Positions 6,549 to 13,716 of a stretch of 15,166 nucleotides of DNA are shown piece after piece. Location of the stretch: the NCBI GenBank assembly GCA_023139255.1, contig JAGLNY010000268.1, positions 1-15,166 on the forward strand. Reading direction: 5' to 3'. The stretch is from Spirochaetales bacterium (GTDB taxonomy: Bacteria; Spirochaetota; Spirochaetia; JABMQR01). The position numbers and the translations under genes are program-made. How positions within the stretch are numbered: the stretch's first letter is position 1; every line of letters starts with the position of its first letter. The notes under the pieces are model-generated. The model was given only the letters and a program-made list of their open reading frames with translations. It was not told the origin of the DNA and searched no databases.

Positions 6549-7721
6549 TTGTTTGAGAAAGTTTACGGTCAGCAAAACATAAAAAAACAGCTTGCTCAAT
6601 CAATTTTAAAAAATACTCTTCCATCAGGAATCATTTTTGTCGGCTCAAGATTTACCGGAAGACTAACAACAGCCATTGAGATTGCAAGAGTGGTCTCCTG
6701 TGTAGGAGATTCAGATGAAAACTGTACCTGTGAAAACTGTTTAAACAGCTATGCAGGACTACATCCGTACACTGTTTTACTATTAAGCAGAGACCTGATG
6801 AAAGAGATATTTGCAGCCTCTGGCTCCTATACCAATCATCCAAAGCCACAGTTGCTAAATCTGTTCATTTCACAGGTAAGAAAATTGATAAACAGATATC
6901 GCGCAGATTTGAACGAGGAATTAACAGTTTTAGCAAAAACACATTTAAAGACTGCTTTTGAAATTGATGAACTTCTTCTTTCGTTTGAGGGAAATAAAAA
7001 AGTAGATGAGGCTGTTAAAGTTAAGGAAATAGTCAAAAAGAGCGAGCTGCTTGCCGCTTCCATTAAAAGCGGAAATATCCCGGTATCCCAAATTCGGAAA
7101 ATTTCTTCATGGCTCTATACAACTCCGGAAAATCAAGTAAAATGTATTATTATTGAGGGAATTGAAGGAATCACCGATGCATCAAAAAATGCACTCCTGA
7201 AAATTCTTGAAGAACCTCCTAAAAATACCTATTTCTTTCTGATTGCGGAATCTTTAGGAAGAATACCTCAAACGATTCTTTCAAGAGTGAGAAAGTATCA
7301 ATTTGATGAATTGTATGATAAAGATAAGGGAGATATTATAAAAGAGACCTACTCAGATGATCCTGATTTATATGATTCCCTTAAAACTTTTTTTATGACC
7401 AAAGCAGGTATCAATTGCCGTGAATTACATGATGATGCTGAAAAATTCCTTTTATCTGCTCTAAATAGAGATGATATTGCGTATAAAGATTTTCAATCCA
7501 TGATGTTTAAAATAAATTCAAAAAAACTGTTCCCGGAATTTATACATGAGATTGTTTCAGTGTTAGAGCAGGAAGTTGAAGATAGATTAATTAGCAGGGA
7601 AAAAGCTGCGAATATACTAGCTGATGTGAAAACATTTAATTTCAGACAAAAAACATATAATCAGCATCCAGCATTATCTCTTGAAACCTTATACAACACG
7701 ATACGGATTGATATACCATGA
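6549..7721 (+). CDS. holB: DNA polymerase III delta-prime-like clamp-loader subunit
   Basis: This 390-residue protein of the DnaX/HolB clamp-loader AAA+ family would help load the sliding clamp at the replication fork. The N-terminus (FEKVYGQQNIKKQL) matches the family and supports the TTG start. The P-loop is degenerate: GSRFTGRLT at 32-40 has Arg where the Walker lysine should be, as in delta-prime subunits that do not hydrolyse ATP. Four cysteines at 51, 59, 61 and 64 form a zinc-finger-like module as in DnaX/HolB. Next come IPVSQIRKI at 177-185, the conserved ASKNALLKILEEPP at 211-224, and TILSRVRKY at 242-250, where Val replaces the usual Cys of SRC. About 100 residues (75-176), helical and charged, sit between the zinc module and QIRKI; this insertion is longer than usual. 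The stop overlaps the kinase start as ATGA. An inactive paralogue of DnaX is a less likely alternative. Confidence 0.75.
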   Translation: MFEKVYGQQNIKKQLAQSILKNTLPSGIIFVGSRFTGRLTTAIEIARVVSCVGDSDENCTCENCLNSYAGLHPYTVLLLSRDLMKEIFAASGSYTNHPKPQLLNLFISQVRKLINRYRADLNEELTVLAKTHLKTAFEIDELLLSFEGNKKVDEAVKVKEIVKKSELLAASIKSGNIPVSQIRKISSWLYTTPENQVKCIIIEGIEGITDASKNALLKILEEPPKNTYFFLIAESLGRIPQTILSRVRKYQFDELYDKDKGDIIKETYSDDPDLYDSLKTFFMTKAGINCRELHDDAEKFLLSALNRDDIAYKDFQSMMFKINSKKLFPEFIHEIVSVLEQEVEDRLISREKAANILADVKTFNFRQKTYNQHPALSLETLYNTIRIDIP

Positions 7722-8884
7722 AAAATTTTGTCAGGAAAGCAATAAAGAAAATTGAGAAACTGGATAGCGGTCAAATACTGAAAGTGATAACTTTACTGTC
7801 AGATGAAAATGAGATGCTCGAAACAATTCTTGACTCAATGGATGATGGGGTTATCGTCACAGATCTTGATCATCGTATTAATATTGTGAATAAGACAGCC
7901 GGTAGATTGCTGCAATTACAAACTGGTGATTTGCATGGGCGTATTGTTTGGGCAGTTGTAAAAGATCAGGAGACTGCAGAGTTTATAGAGAAACATGTTC
8001 GAAGTGAAGGTAAAATTCTGGACGAAGAATTTTATACTGAAAAAGGAGCTGGAACAGCCATCCTCTCTCTCGCTATACTTCCCTATGTTAAAAACAAAAA
8101 AATAGAGGGAAATATTCTTATTCTCAGAGATGTCACTGAGAAAAAACAGAGGGAGGCTCAATTTCGTCGTGCGGAAAATCTTGCATCATTAACTACACTT
8201 GCTGCTGGAGTTGCTCATGAAATAAAGAATCCACTTTCCTCCATAGGTATACATATCCAGCTTATGAGTAAAAATTTGAATCAAACCGGCTGTATTGATA
8301 AAGAGAGTGCAGAAGAGTATCTGGAAATTATTGAAGAGGAAATAGAACGTTTAAATGGGATTGTTGTTGATTTTCTTTTTGCAGTACGCCCAATGGATAC
8401 AAGAATTAAAAGTGAGGATATAAACAAATTATCTGAGGACTTAATAGATTTTGTGAAGTATGAACTTGAGGAAAATAATATTCAGATTGAAATGAATCTG
8501 TCCCCTGCTGTCCCGAAAATTGAGATAGATATTAAATATATGAAGCAGGTTCTTCTAAATATAATTAAAAATGCCATTGCCGCTATGCCCGGTGGTGGTA
8601 TCCTCACAATAAGTACATTTCGCAAAGAGGATAGGGTGCATTTACAAATTCAGGACAATGGTATTGGGATTTCTGATGAGAATATGACTAAAATATTTGA
8701 GCCGTATTTTACGACAAAGGATTTTGGATCGGGTCTGGGTCTTACCGTTGTATTTAAAATTATTAAAGAACATGGTGGAGAAATTACTTTGAATTCAAAA
8801 GAAGGAGAAGGTACTACGTTTACCATATCACTTCCTTTACCGCAAAGTGAAAGAGGTTTGTTGGCATGGGAGGATGAAAAATGA
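7718..8884 (+). CDS. Cytoplasmic PAS-domain sensor histidine kinase (AtoS/NtrB/Hk2-like)
   Basis: This 388-residue kinase would autophosphorylate and pass phosphate to the regulator encoded directly downstream. It has a charged N-terminal helix (1-35), one PAS domain (about 35-140, MDDGVIVTDLDHRINIVNK), a HisKA dimerisation domain with the H-box GVAHEIKNPLSS (phospho-acceptor His167), and a full HATPase domain: N-box NIIKNAIAAMPGGG at 281-294, G1 DNGIGIS at 313-319, F-box EPYFTT at 328-333 and G2 GSGLGL at 337-342. There is no membrane segment or signal peptide, so it must sense a cytoplasmic cue, unlike most AtoS proteins. It overlaps both neighbours by ATGA, giving coupled translation with holB and the regulator. 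Domain order and context resemble Borrelia Hk2 (from memory). The signal is unknown. Confidence 0.92.
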   Translation: MKNFVRKAIKKIEKLDSGQILKVITLLSDENEMLETILDSMDDGVIVTDLDHRINIVNKTAGRLLQLQTGDLHGRIVWAVVKDQETAEFIEKHVRSEGKILDEEFYTEKGAGTAILSLAILPYVKNKKIEGNILILRDVTEKKQREAQFRRAENLASLTTLAAGVAHEIKNPLSSIGIHIQLMSKNLNQTGCIDKESAEEYLEIIEEEIERLNGIVVDFLFAVRPMDTRIKSEDINKLSEDLIDFVKYELEENNIQIEMNLSPAVPKIEIDIKYMKQVLLNIIKNAIAAMPGGGILTISTFRKEDRVHLQIQDNGIGISDENMTKIFEPYFTTKDFGSGLGLTVVFKIIKEHGGEITLNSKEGEGTTFTISLPLPQSERGLLAWEDEK

Positions 8885-10242
8885 ACTTTACAATACTTGT
8901 TGTAGATGATGAAAAAAATATTCGCAGTGGTCTTGGAAAATCACTCTCAATGGAAGGATATACTGTTATACTCGCTGAAGATGGACTTCAGGCATGGGAA
9001 TATGTCAATAAACAGCATATTGATTTGGTTGTTTCGGATCTTAGAATGCCGAAAATGTCCGGCGAGGAACTCTTATTGAAGATAACATCGGCATATCCCA
9101 CACTTCCGGTTATTATTTTAACTGGACATGGCACAATAGAATCAGCTGTTCATGCCATGCGTGACGGCGCTTTTGACTTTGTGACAAAACCAATAAACCT
9201 TGACCGGTTAAGTCTCCTTGTTAAAAGAGCAGTATCCAGCAGGAAGCTGCAGATAGAAAATTCAAACCTGTTGAAGGAACTTGAGAAGCTTAAGAAAAAA
9301 AATAAATTTGATAGGGTTATTGGTAAAAGCCAAAAAATGCGGAAAGTTATGGAAATTGTAGAGCAGATAGCGCAGACCAAGGCATCTGTTCTTATAACCG
9401 GAGAAAGCGGTGTAGGAAAAGAACTTGTAGCAGATGCATTGCATGAACTTTCTAACAGAAGTAATGAACCATATGTAAAAGTACATTGTGCAGCTTTAAG
9501 CGAATCACTTCTTGAAAGCGAGTTATTCGGTCACGAACGTGGATCTTTTACCGGGGCAGTTTCTCAGAAAAAAGGACGATTTGAGCTGGCTGATAAAGGC
9601 ACGATTTTTCTTGATGAGATTGGTGAGATAAATGCGCAAGTACAAATAAAAATCCTTAGAGTGCTTCAGGAGAAGCAGTTTGAGCGTGTTGGAGGTGAAA
9701 AAACACTTCAGGTTGATACAAGGATTATTTCGGCGACCAACAGGGATTTACAAAAAGAGATAAAAATAGGCAATTTTCGGGAAGATCTTTTTTACCGGTT
9801 AAATGTAGTAAACATTGTAGTCCCGCCTCTTAGGGATAGAAAAGAAGATATACCCTTGTTGTCAGCTGCTTTTCTTAAAGAATTCAATGAAGAAAACGGG
9901 AAAAACATTGAAGGATTCAGTAATAAGGCCAGATCAGCATTATATAATTATTCCTGGCCGGGGAATATCCGGGAACTGCGAAACTGCATTGAAAGCTCCG
10001 TTGTTCTCTCCAAAGCGAATGTTATAGAATTGGATGATTTACCCCTAAGCATCACTTCTGGTGCTAAAGATAATCAGATAAACATCCCCCTCGGCGCTAC
10101 AATGGAAACAGCTGAAAAAGAGTTTATAACTGCCACATTGAATTATTGTAAAGGAAATAAATCGAAAGCATCTGAAATGCTTGGAATAGGAAGAAAAACT
10201 CTTCACCGAAAAATTCAGGAATATCAGATTGAGCCTAACTAA
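8881..10242 (+). CDS. Sigma-54-dependent response regulator (AtoC/NtrC/Rrp2-like)
   Basis: This 453-residue enhancer-binding protein activates sigma-54 RNA polymerase when phosphorylated. The receiver domain (1-120) has the acidic pair Asp9/Asp10, phospho-acceptor Asp53 in VVSDLRMP, Thr81 and Lys103. The AAA+ domain (about 145-375) has Walker A GESGVGKE at 174-181, the sigma-54 contact loop GSFTGA at 221-226 (Ser in place of the more usual Ala), Walker B TIFLDEIGE at 241-249 and the RLNVV/PPLRDR region at 306-320. A Fis-type helix-turn-helix lies at about 424-447 (NKSKASEMLGIGRKTLHRKI). All parts needed for activation and DNA binding are intact. It starts in an ATGA overlap with the kinase. 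rpoN is not in the window. A plausible target inside the window is the sigma factor gene at 13717, which has a sigma-54-type promoter and two upstream dyads. Confidence 0.94.
   Translation: MNFTILVVDDEKNIRSGLGKSLSMEGYTVILAEDGLQAWEYVNKQHIDLVVSDLRMPKMSGEELLLKITSAYPTLPVIILTGHGTIESAVHAMRDGAFDFVTKPINLDRLSLLVKRAVSSRKLQIENSNLLKELEKLKKKNKFDRVIGKSQKMRKVMEIVEQIAQTKASVLITGESGVGKELVADALHELSNRSNEPYVKVHCAALSESLLESELFGHERGSFTGAVSQKKGRFELADKGTIFLDEIGEINAQVQIKILRVLQEKQFERVGGEKTLQVDTRIISATNRDLQKEIKIGNFREDLFYRLNVVNIVVPPLRDRKEDIPLLSAAFLKEFNEENGKNIEGFSNKARSALYNYSWPGNIRELRNCIESSVVLSKANVIELDDLPLSITSGAKDNQINIPLGATMETAEKEFITATLNYCKGNKSKASEMLGIGRKTLHRKIQEYQIEPN
10217..10220 (+). promoter_or_regulatory. Ribosome binding site supporting the dinG TTG start
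   Basis: AGGA inside the 3' end of the regulator gene lies 8 nt before TTG 10229. The next in-frame ATG (residue 33) would remove the FxxRxxQ helix that precedes the Walker A motif, so the TTG is preferred. Confidence 0.5.
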
Positions 10243-12340
10243 TAAAATAGAACAAATCCTGGGACCTCAGGGTGATTTAGTAACAAAAATTCCCAATTTC
10301 GAATCCCGTAAAAGCCAGGTGAAAATGGCGTGTATGATATCAGACGCCTTCCTTAATGATGGTGTCTGTACTATAGAAGCTGGTACTGGTACCGGCAAAT
10401 CTTTTGCCTATTTAATTCCTGCTATATTATGGTGTGTAAATAACACTGAAGATAAGGTTGTTATAGCCACTTCAACCATAAATTTGCAGCATCAGTTGTT
10501 TGAAAAAGATATACCGATTCTTCAAAAAAAACTTGATATACATATAAAAGCTGAAATCTTAAAGGGAAGATCTAATTATATTTGCTTACGAAAATTGTTT
10601 GAGGAAGTTAAGGAAGGTCCTCTTCTGTCCCGACAGGAAAATGAAACTTTTGAATATCTATGTAATTGGGTTGAAAACACAAAGACAGGGATGGTTTCTG
10701 AACTTGAAAAGCATGTCGGTAAAAAACAATGGACCAGAGTCTGTTCTGATCCGGATTTCTGCTTAAAAAACAGGTGCCTGTATCGTGAAGGGTGTTTTGT
10801 ACTGCAGGCAAGAAAAAGGGCTTCTGAAGCTAGTATAATTATTGTGAACCATCATTTGCTCTTCGCAGATATAGTTATGAGGAGAAATGAGCAGATTGAA
10901 TCGAATGAGCAGGCAATCTTACCGCCCTTTAACAGATTGATAATCGATGAAGCACATAATATTGAGAAAAATGCTACCAGTTATTTTACAGAAACTTACG
11001 ATAGTAAATATATGAGCCGATTAATGTATGACCTTCTTCACATGAAATATGGGAAATCTCAGGGGATATCGGTTAGGATTACTCCGTTTTTAAGCAGCGT
11101 GAAGAAAATAGAGACACTAGCGGATTTACAGGAAGAGTTACGTAAACACACGGATAAACTTGATCTATGTATCCTGGAGATCATGAATAAACTAAACGAA
11201 TCGGCTTTACTATATGAGACTGTTCATGAAGCTCTTGATGAAAATATGTATAATCAGTTTGAAGATATATATATATCACTGAGTCTTATACTGAAGAAAA
11301 TAGTAAAATATAATAAAACATTGATTAATTCATGTGAGGAGAGTGAAGAAACTTTTTCTATTCTCCAGGAGTTGAAAAATAATACATCTAAATTTAATTC
11401 TACAGCAGCACTCTTGAAAAGATTTAAAAAATTCTCATCTTCTCCGGAAGATATATTCTGGCTGGATAGTATGAAAAATTTGGTCGGTAAAAAAACTTGT
11501 CAAATGAAAATAACTCCTGTAAGTGTATCAGAAACAATAAGTGAACATATTATTCTTGCCTACAAGTCTGTTATCTGTACATCAGCAACATTAACGGCTG
11601 GTAATGACTTTTCATATTGGGAGAAACAGGTGGGTTTATATGGAAAAGAACTTACAAATTATCAAAAAAAACACTTTCCATCGCCCTTTAACTTTAAAAA
11701 ACATCTTTTTTTGGGAATCCCTTCCAACGCGCCGATGCCATTTGAGAAAATTCAGTATGAAACATTTGTCTGTGACTTTACAAAAAAACTCATTGAATCT
11801 TCTGATGGTGGAACTTTAGTATTATTTACTTCATATGCACTTCTTCAGTTTGTGCTTAAGTATCTTCAGAAATCATTTAAAAAAAAATCGATAACCATTT
11901 TATTTCAAGGAGAAAAAGATAGATCCAAGCTTTTAAGGGAATTTATTAAAGATGAAGGAAGTGTTTTGCTTGCAACTGAATCTTTTTGGGAGGGCGTTGA
12001 CGCTCCAGGAAATACCCTTCGTTCTGTTATTATAACACGAATACCTTTCAGGGTTCCTACAAATCCTGTTGAGTCAGCCAGATACAAAGCTTTAGAAAAG
12101 CAGGGTGGGAATCCTTTTCTTGAGATGTCCCTTCCAGAGGCAGCAGTAAGGTTAAAACAAGGGTTTGGCAGATTATTGCGAAATAGATTTGATAGAGGCG
12201 GTGTGTTTATTCTGGATTCAAGGATTATTCATAAATTTTATGGAAAAACTCTTCTCAACTCCCTGCCGGAAACACTAATTGAAATATATGAGTCAGATCG
12301 TGTCAGGGAAAAGTTTGAAGACTTTCTTTATTCTCAGTAA
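10229..12340 (+). CDS. dinG: DinG/Rad3-family iron-sulfur DNA helicase
   Basis: This 703-residue superfamily-2 helicase would unwind DNA 5' to 3' at repair or replication structures such as R-loops, as known for DinG. Walker A is EAGTGTGKS at 50-58 and the DEAH box is IDEAHNIEKN at 239-248. Four cysteines at 119, 178, 183 and 189 match the DinG [4Fe-4S] ligands in spacing (5 and 6 residues between the last three). The C-terminal helicase half has SFWEGVDAPG near 586-595 and the arginine-finger segment QGFGRLLRNRFDRGG near 645-659. There is no N-terminal exonuclease domain, unlike some Gram-positive relatives. It overlaps the regulator by 14 nt and is the last gene of the run. YoaA-type relatives are hard to separate from DinG by eye. 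Confidence 0.87.
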   Translation: MSLTNKIEQILGPQGDLVTKIPNFESRKSQVKMACMISDAFLNDGVCTIEAGTGTGKSFAYLIPAILWCVNNTEDKVVIATSTINLQHQLFEKDIPILQKKLDIHIKAEILKGRSNYICLRKLFEEVKEGPLLSRQENETFEYLCNWVENTKTGMVSELEKHVGKKQWTRVCSDPDFCLKNRCLYREGCFVLQARKRASEASIIIVNHHLLFADIVMRRNEQIESNEQAILPPFNRLIIDEAHNIEKNATSYFTETYDSKYMSRLMYDLLHMKYGKSQGISVRITPFLSSVKKIETLADLQEELRKHTDKLDLCILEIMNKLNESALLYETVHEALDENMYNQFEDIYISLSLILKKIVKYNKTLINSCEESEETFSILQELKNNTSKFNSTAALLKRFKKFSSSPEDIFWLDSMKNLVGKKTCQMKITPVSVSETISEHIILAYKSVICTSATLTAGNDFSYWEKQVGLYGKELTNYQKKHFPSPFNFKKHLFLGIPSNAPMPFEKIQYETFVCDFTKKLIESSDGGTLVLFTSYALLQFVLKYLQKSFKKKSITILFQGEKDRSKLLREFIKDEGSVLLATESFWEGVDAPGNTLRSVIITRIPFRVPTNPVESARYKALEKQGGNPFLEMSLPEAAVRLKQGFGRLLRNRFDRGGVFILDSRIIHKFYGKTLLNSLPETLIEIYESDRVREKFEDFLYSQ

Positions 12341-12355
12341 TGTCTTATTAGTTGA

Positions 12356-12406
12356 TTTAACAAAAAAACCCCTGTTAACGTTTCAATAATTACGTTAGCA
12401 AGGGTT
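12356..12406 (-). terminator. Rho-independent terminator of groES
   Basis: On the minus strand the arms AACCCTTGCTAACGT and ACGTTAACAGGGGTT pair at 13 of 15 positions around a 10-nt loop and run straight into a T-tract. It lies 28 nt after the groES stop. On the plus strand the same hairpin lacks a T-tract, so it would at best weakly stop transcripts arriving from dinG. Confidence 0.85.
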
Positions 12407-12433
12407 CCCTTAAGGAATTAAGATGAGTCTTAT

Positions 12434-12700
12434 TTATTCAATAACAGCAAGGATATCAGACATGCGAAGCAGTAAATGATCAGCACCATCTACATCTATA
12501 GTTGTGCCGGCATATTTATCATACATGATTTTATCACCAATAGAAACTTTGATTTCTTCTTTATCATCACCAACTGCAACTACTGAAGCAATTTGTGTTT
12601 TTTCCTGGGCTGTTTGCGGGATAAAAATTCCGCTGGCTGTCTTTTCCTCAACTTCTTCCACTTTTACAAGTACACGATCACCAATTGGTTTGATCTTCAT
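12434..12700 (-). CDS. groES: Co-chaperonin GroES (Cpn10)
   Basis: This 88-residue protein forms the heptameric lid of the GroEL folding chamber. It has the family start KIKPIGDRVLVKV, the mobile loop that binds GroEL (about 15-34, EEKTASGIFIPQTAQEK), the GDKIMYDKYAGT strand near 55-66 and the end LLLRMSDILAVIE. It is a little shorter than the usual 94-97 residues. An AGGAGG ribosome site lies 7 nt before the ATG. groEL is not next to it: the gene stands alone with its own terminator, an arrangement also known in Borrelia. No CIRCE (HrcA) element is visible upstream; other dyads are. Confidence 0.95.
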   Translation of the reverse strand: MKIKPIGDRVLVKVEEVEEKTASGIFIPQTAQEKTQIASVVAVGDDKEEIKVSIGDKIMYDKYAGTTIDVDGADHLLLRMSDILAVIE

Positions 12701-12740
12701 AATAATCCTCCTGAAATTGTTCTTATTATCTTGGTTTTTA

Positions 12741-12757
12741 GGTTCAGTCTTTGAACC
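12741..12757 (-). other. Perfect small inverted repeat in the groES leader
   Basis: GGTTCA and TGAACC flank a 5-nt loop, about 40-57 nt upstream of the groES ATG and inside the predicted 5' untranslated RNA. It could be an mRNA stem-loop or a protein site. It leaves the ribosome site free. Function unknown. Confidence 0.35.
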
Positions 12758-12769
12758 GTATTATTAGGA

Positions 12770-12819
12770 CACAATAATCAATAACTAAAATTGTGCCGAT
12801 TAATAACTTGCTATTTCAA
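12770..12819 (-). promoter_or_regulatory. Putative groES promoter with an overlapping dyad
   Basis: Minus-strand TTGAAA (12814-12819, 5/6) is followed after 18 bases by CACAAT (12790-12795, 4/6). The CACAAT is also the first arm of a perfect dyad CACAAT-N14-ATTGTG (12770-12795), which would cover the -10 and start site as a repressor operator would. The predicted leader is about 80 nt. There is no match to TTAGCACTC/GAGTGCTAA (CIRCE). Confidence 0.35.
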
Positions 12820-12909
12820 GGAAAATATACGCAAGAAAGCTTTAATGGTCAAGCAGTAAATTGTTTTTTTCAAATCTGATTTTTAAAGTTGCTTCAACAA
12901 ATAAATTTC

Positions 12910-12938
12910 TTGTCAGATAGGTATTTGTTACTTATATT
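12910..12938 (+). promoter_or_regulatory. Strong sigma-70-type promoter of the TPR gene
   Basis: TTGTCA (-35, 5/6), an ideal 17-base spacer, and TATATT (-10, 5/6). The -10 ends 9 nt before the ATG at 12948, so transcription should start within about 3 nt of the start codon and leave essentially no leader. Confidence 0.6.
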
Positions 12939-12947
12939 ATTGGTAGT

Positions 12948-13487
12948 ATGAAAGAATGCCGTAAATTGCTTATTGAAGGGAAAAAATTATTATTCACGTT
13001 AAAATCACATGAGGCCATGAATAAATTGAGGCAAGCACTTGAAAAATGTGAGTGCCGCAATTTTATCGAACTAGGGGAAATACTTTTTTATCTTGGTCTT
13101 GCCTTTTCAAAGATGGGACACAAAGAGTATGCTCGTCGTTGCTGGTTGAATGCTTTTAATGTACGGGATATTGCTGAAAATACAGCTTCGCTTAAAACAG
13201 AACAGCATAATAATGCGGAATGGAATATGTTCCACTCAATTCAGCTTTCAAGGTATTTAAGCCAGAAGCGAGCCTTTAGATTTGATACCCTTGCGGAAGG
13301 TGATATGGTTCATGACTTGATTAAAGCAACCTGGATGGAGATATATCAACTGCCGCAATTAAAAAGCATGAGCAGCAAAGAAAGAGTAAATTATTACTAT
13401 ACAATAACAATTGTGTTTCCCGAAATGAATTTAAAAGAAGTGAGAAAATATTTCAATGCCGATAAAATCGTTTCATTTCTGCAGTAA
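12948..13487 (+). CDS. Small TPR-repeat protein of unknown function
   Basis: This is a 179-residue cytoplasmic protein without a signal peptide or membrane segment. The first 75 residues look like two tetratricopeptide-type helix pairs: about 4-36 (EGKKLLFTLKSHEAMNKLRQAL) and about 38-72 (LGEILFYLGLAFSKMGHKEYARRCW, with the typical small/aromatic TPR pattern). Such repeats usually bind proteins. Residues 95-179 are helical and charged and match nothing I recognise. It is transcribed alone from a good promoter, lies between groES and the sigma factor gene, and has no Shine-Dalgarno sequence, so a leaderless mRNA is likely. The gene call is good; TPR is moderately sure; the function is unknown. 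A link to the neighbouring sigma factor is only a guess from position. Confidence 0.8.
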   Translation: MKECRKLLIEGKKLLFTLKSHEAMNKLRQALEKCECRNFIELGEILFYLGLAFSKMGHKEYARRCWLNAFNVRDIAENTASLKTEQHNNAEWNMFHSIQLSRYLSQKRAFRFDTLAEGDMVHDLIKATWMEIYQLPQLKSMSSKERVNYYYTITIVFPEMNLKEVRKYFNADKIVSFLQ

Positions 13488-13525
13488 TTTTTTCAGATTA
13501 CTTTATTAGTAAAATCGTATTTTCA

Positions 13526-13542
13526 TGTGTCATTTTTACTCA
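13526..13542. promoter_or_regulatory. Candidate activator site 1 upstream of the sigma factor gene
   Basis: TGTGT-N7-ACTCA is a 17-bp imperfect dyad (4 of 5 arm positions symmetric) centred about 171 bp before the predicted sigma-54 start. It has the same layout as the dyad 40 bp downstream and lies at the distance normal for NtrC-type enhancer sites. Confidence 0.4.
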
Positions 13543-13565
13543 CTATACAGCTATTATTATAATAT

Positions 13566-13582
13566 TGTGTAAATTTGACACA
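13566..13582. promoter_or_regulatory. Candidate activator site 2 upstream of the sigma factor gene
   Basis: TGTGT-N7-ACACA is a perfect 17-bp dyad centred about 131 bp before the predicted sigma-54 start, exactly 40 bp (near four helical turns) from site 1. It also contains TTGACA, a perfect -35 hexamer, but no good -10 follows at 16-18 bases. Confidence 0.45.
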
Positions 13583-13639
13583 GTCCAGATCATTAGATAC
13601 TACTGTAATTTACATATTATTTCTGATAAAAATATGTAA

Positions 13640-13667
13640 TTGCTTATTATATATATAGTTATAGAAT
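13640..13667 (+). promoter_or_regulatory. Alternative sigma-70-type promoter of the sigma factor gene
   Basis: TTGCTT (3/6), 16 bases, then TAGAAT (5/6). It would give a leader of about 40 nt. It is weak and competes with the sigma-54-type reading just downstream; both could be used. Confidence 0.2.
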
Positions 13668-13678
13668 ATCAATAAAGT

Positions 13679-13694
13679 TGGCATAAATCCTGCT
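13679..13694 (+). promoter_or_regulatory. Putative sigma-54 (-24/-12) promoter of the RpoS-like gene
   Basis: The 16 bases contain TGGCA, a 10-base gap between the invariant GG (13680-13681) and GC (13692-13693), and TGCT at the -12 side. Against the consensus TGGCACR-N4-TTGCW only two positions differ. Transcription would start near 13705, directly at the AGGAGG ribosome site and 12 nt before the ATG. The response regulator at 8881-10242 is the kind of activator such a promoter requires. Confidence 0.5.
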
Positions 13695-13716
13695 TAAATT
13701 ACGCAGGAGGCTTAGG

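Noticed and set aside
12504..12767. A plus-strand open frame of 87 codons across groES.
   Set aside because: groES on the minus strand is unmistakable, with a ribosome site and terminator. This frame is its shadow.
13488..13520. Small stems such as TTACT/AGTAA after the TPR gene as a terminator.
   Set aside because: The stem is only 5 A-T-rich pairs and there is no T-tract after it, so the TPR gene has no convincing terminator.
13575..13603. Perfect -35 hexamer TTGACA upstream of the sigma factor gene.
   Set aside because: At 17 bases only TACTAC follows, a poor -10. The TTGACA is part of the TGTGT-N7-ACACA dyad, which is the better explanation.
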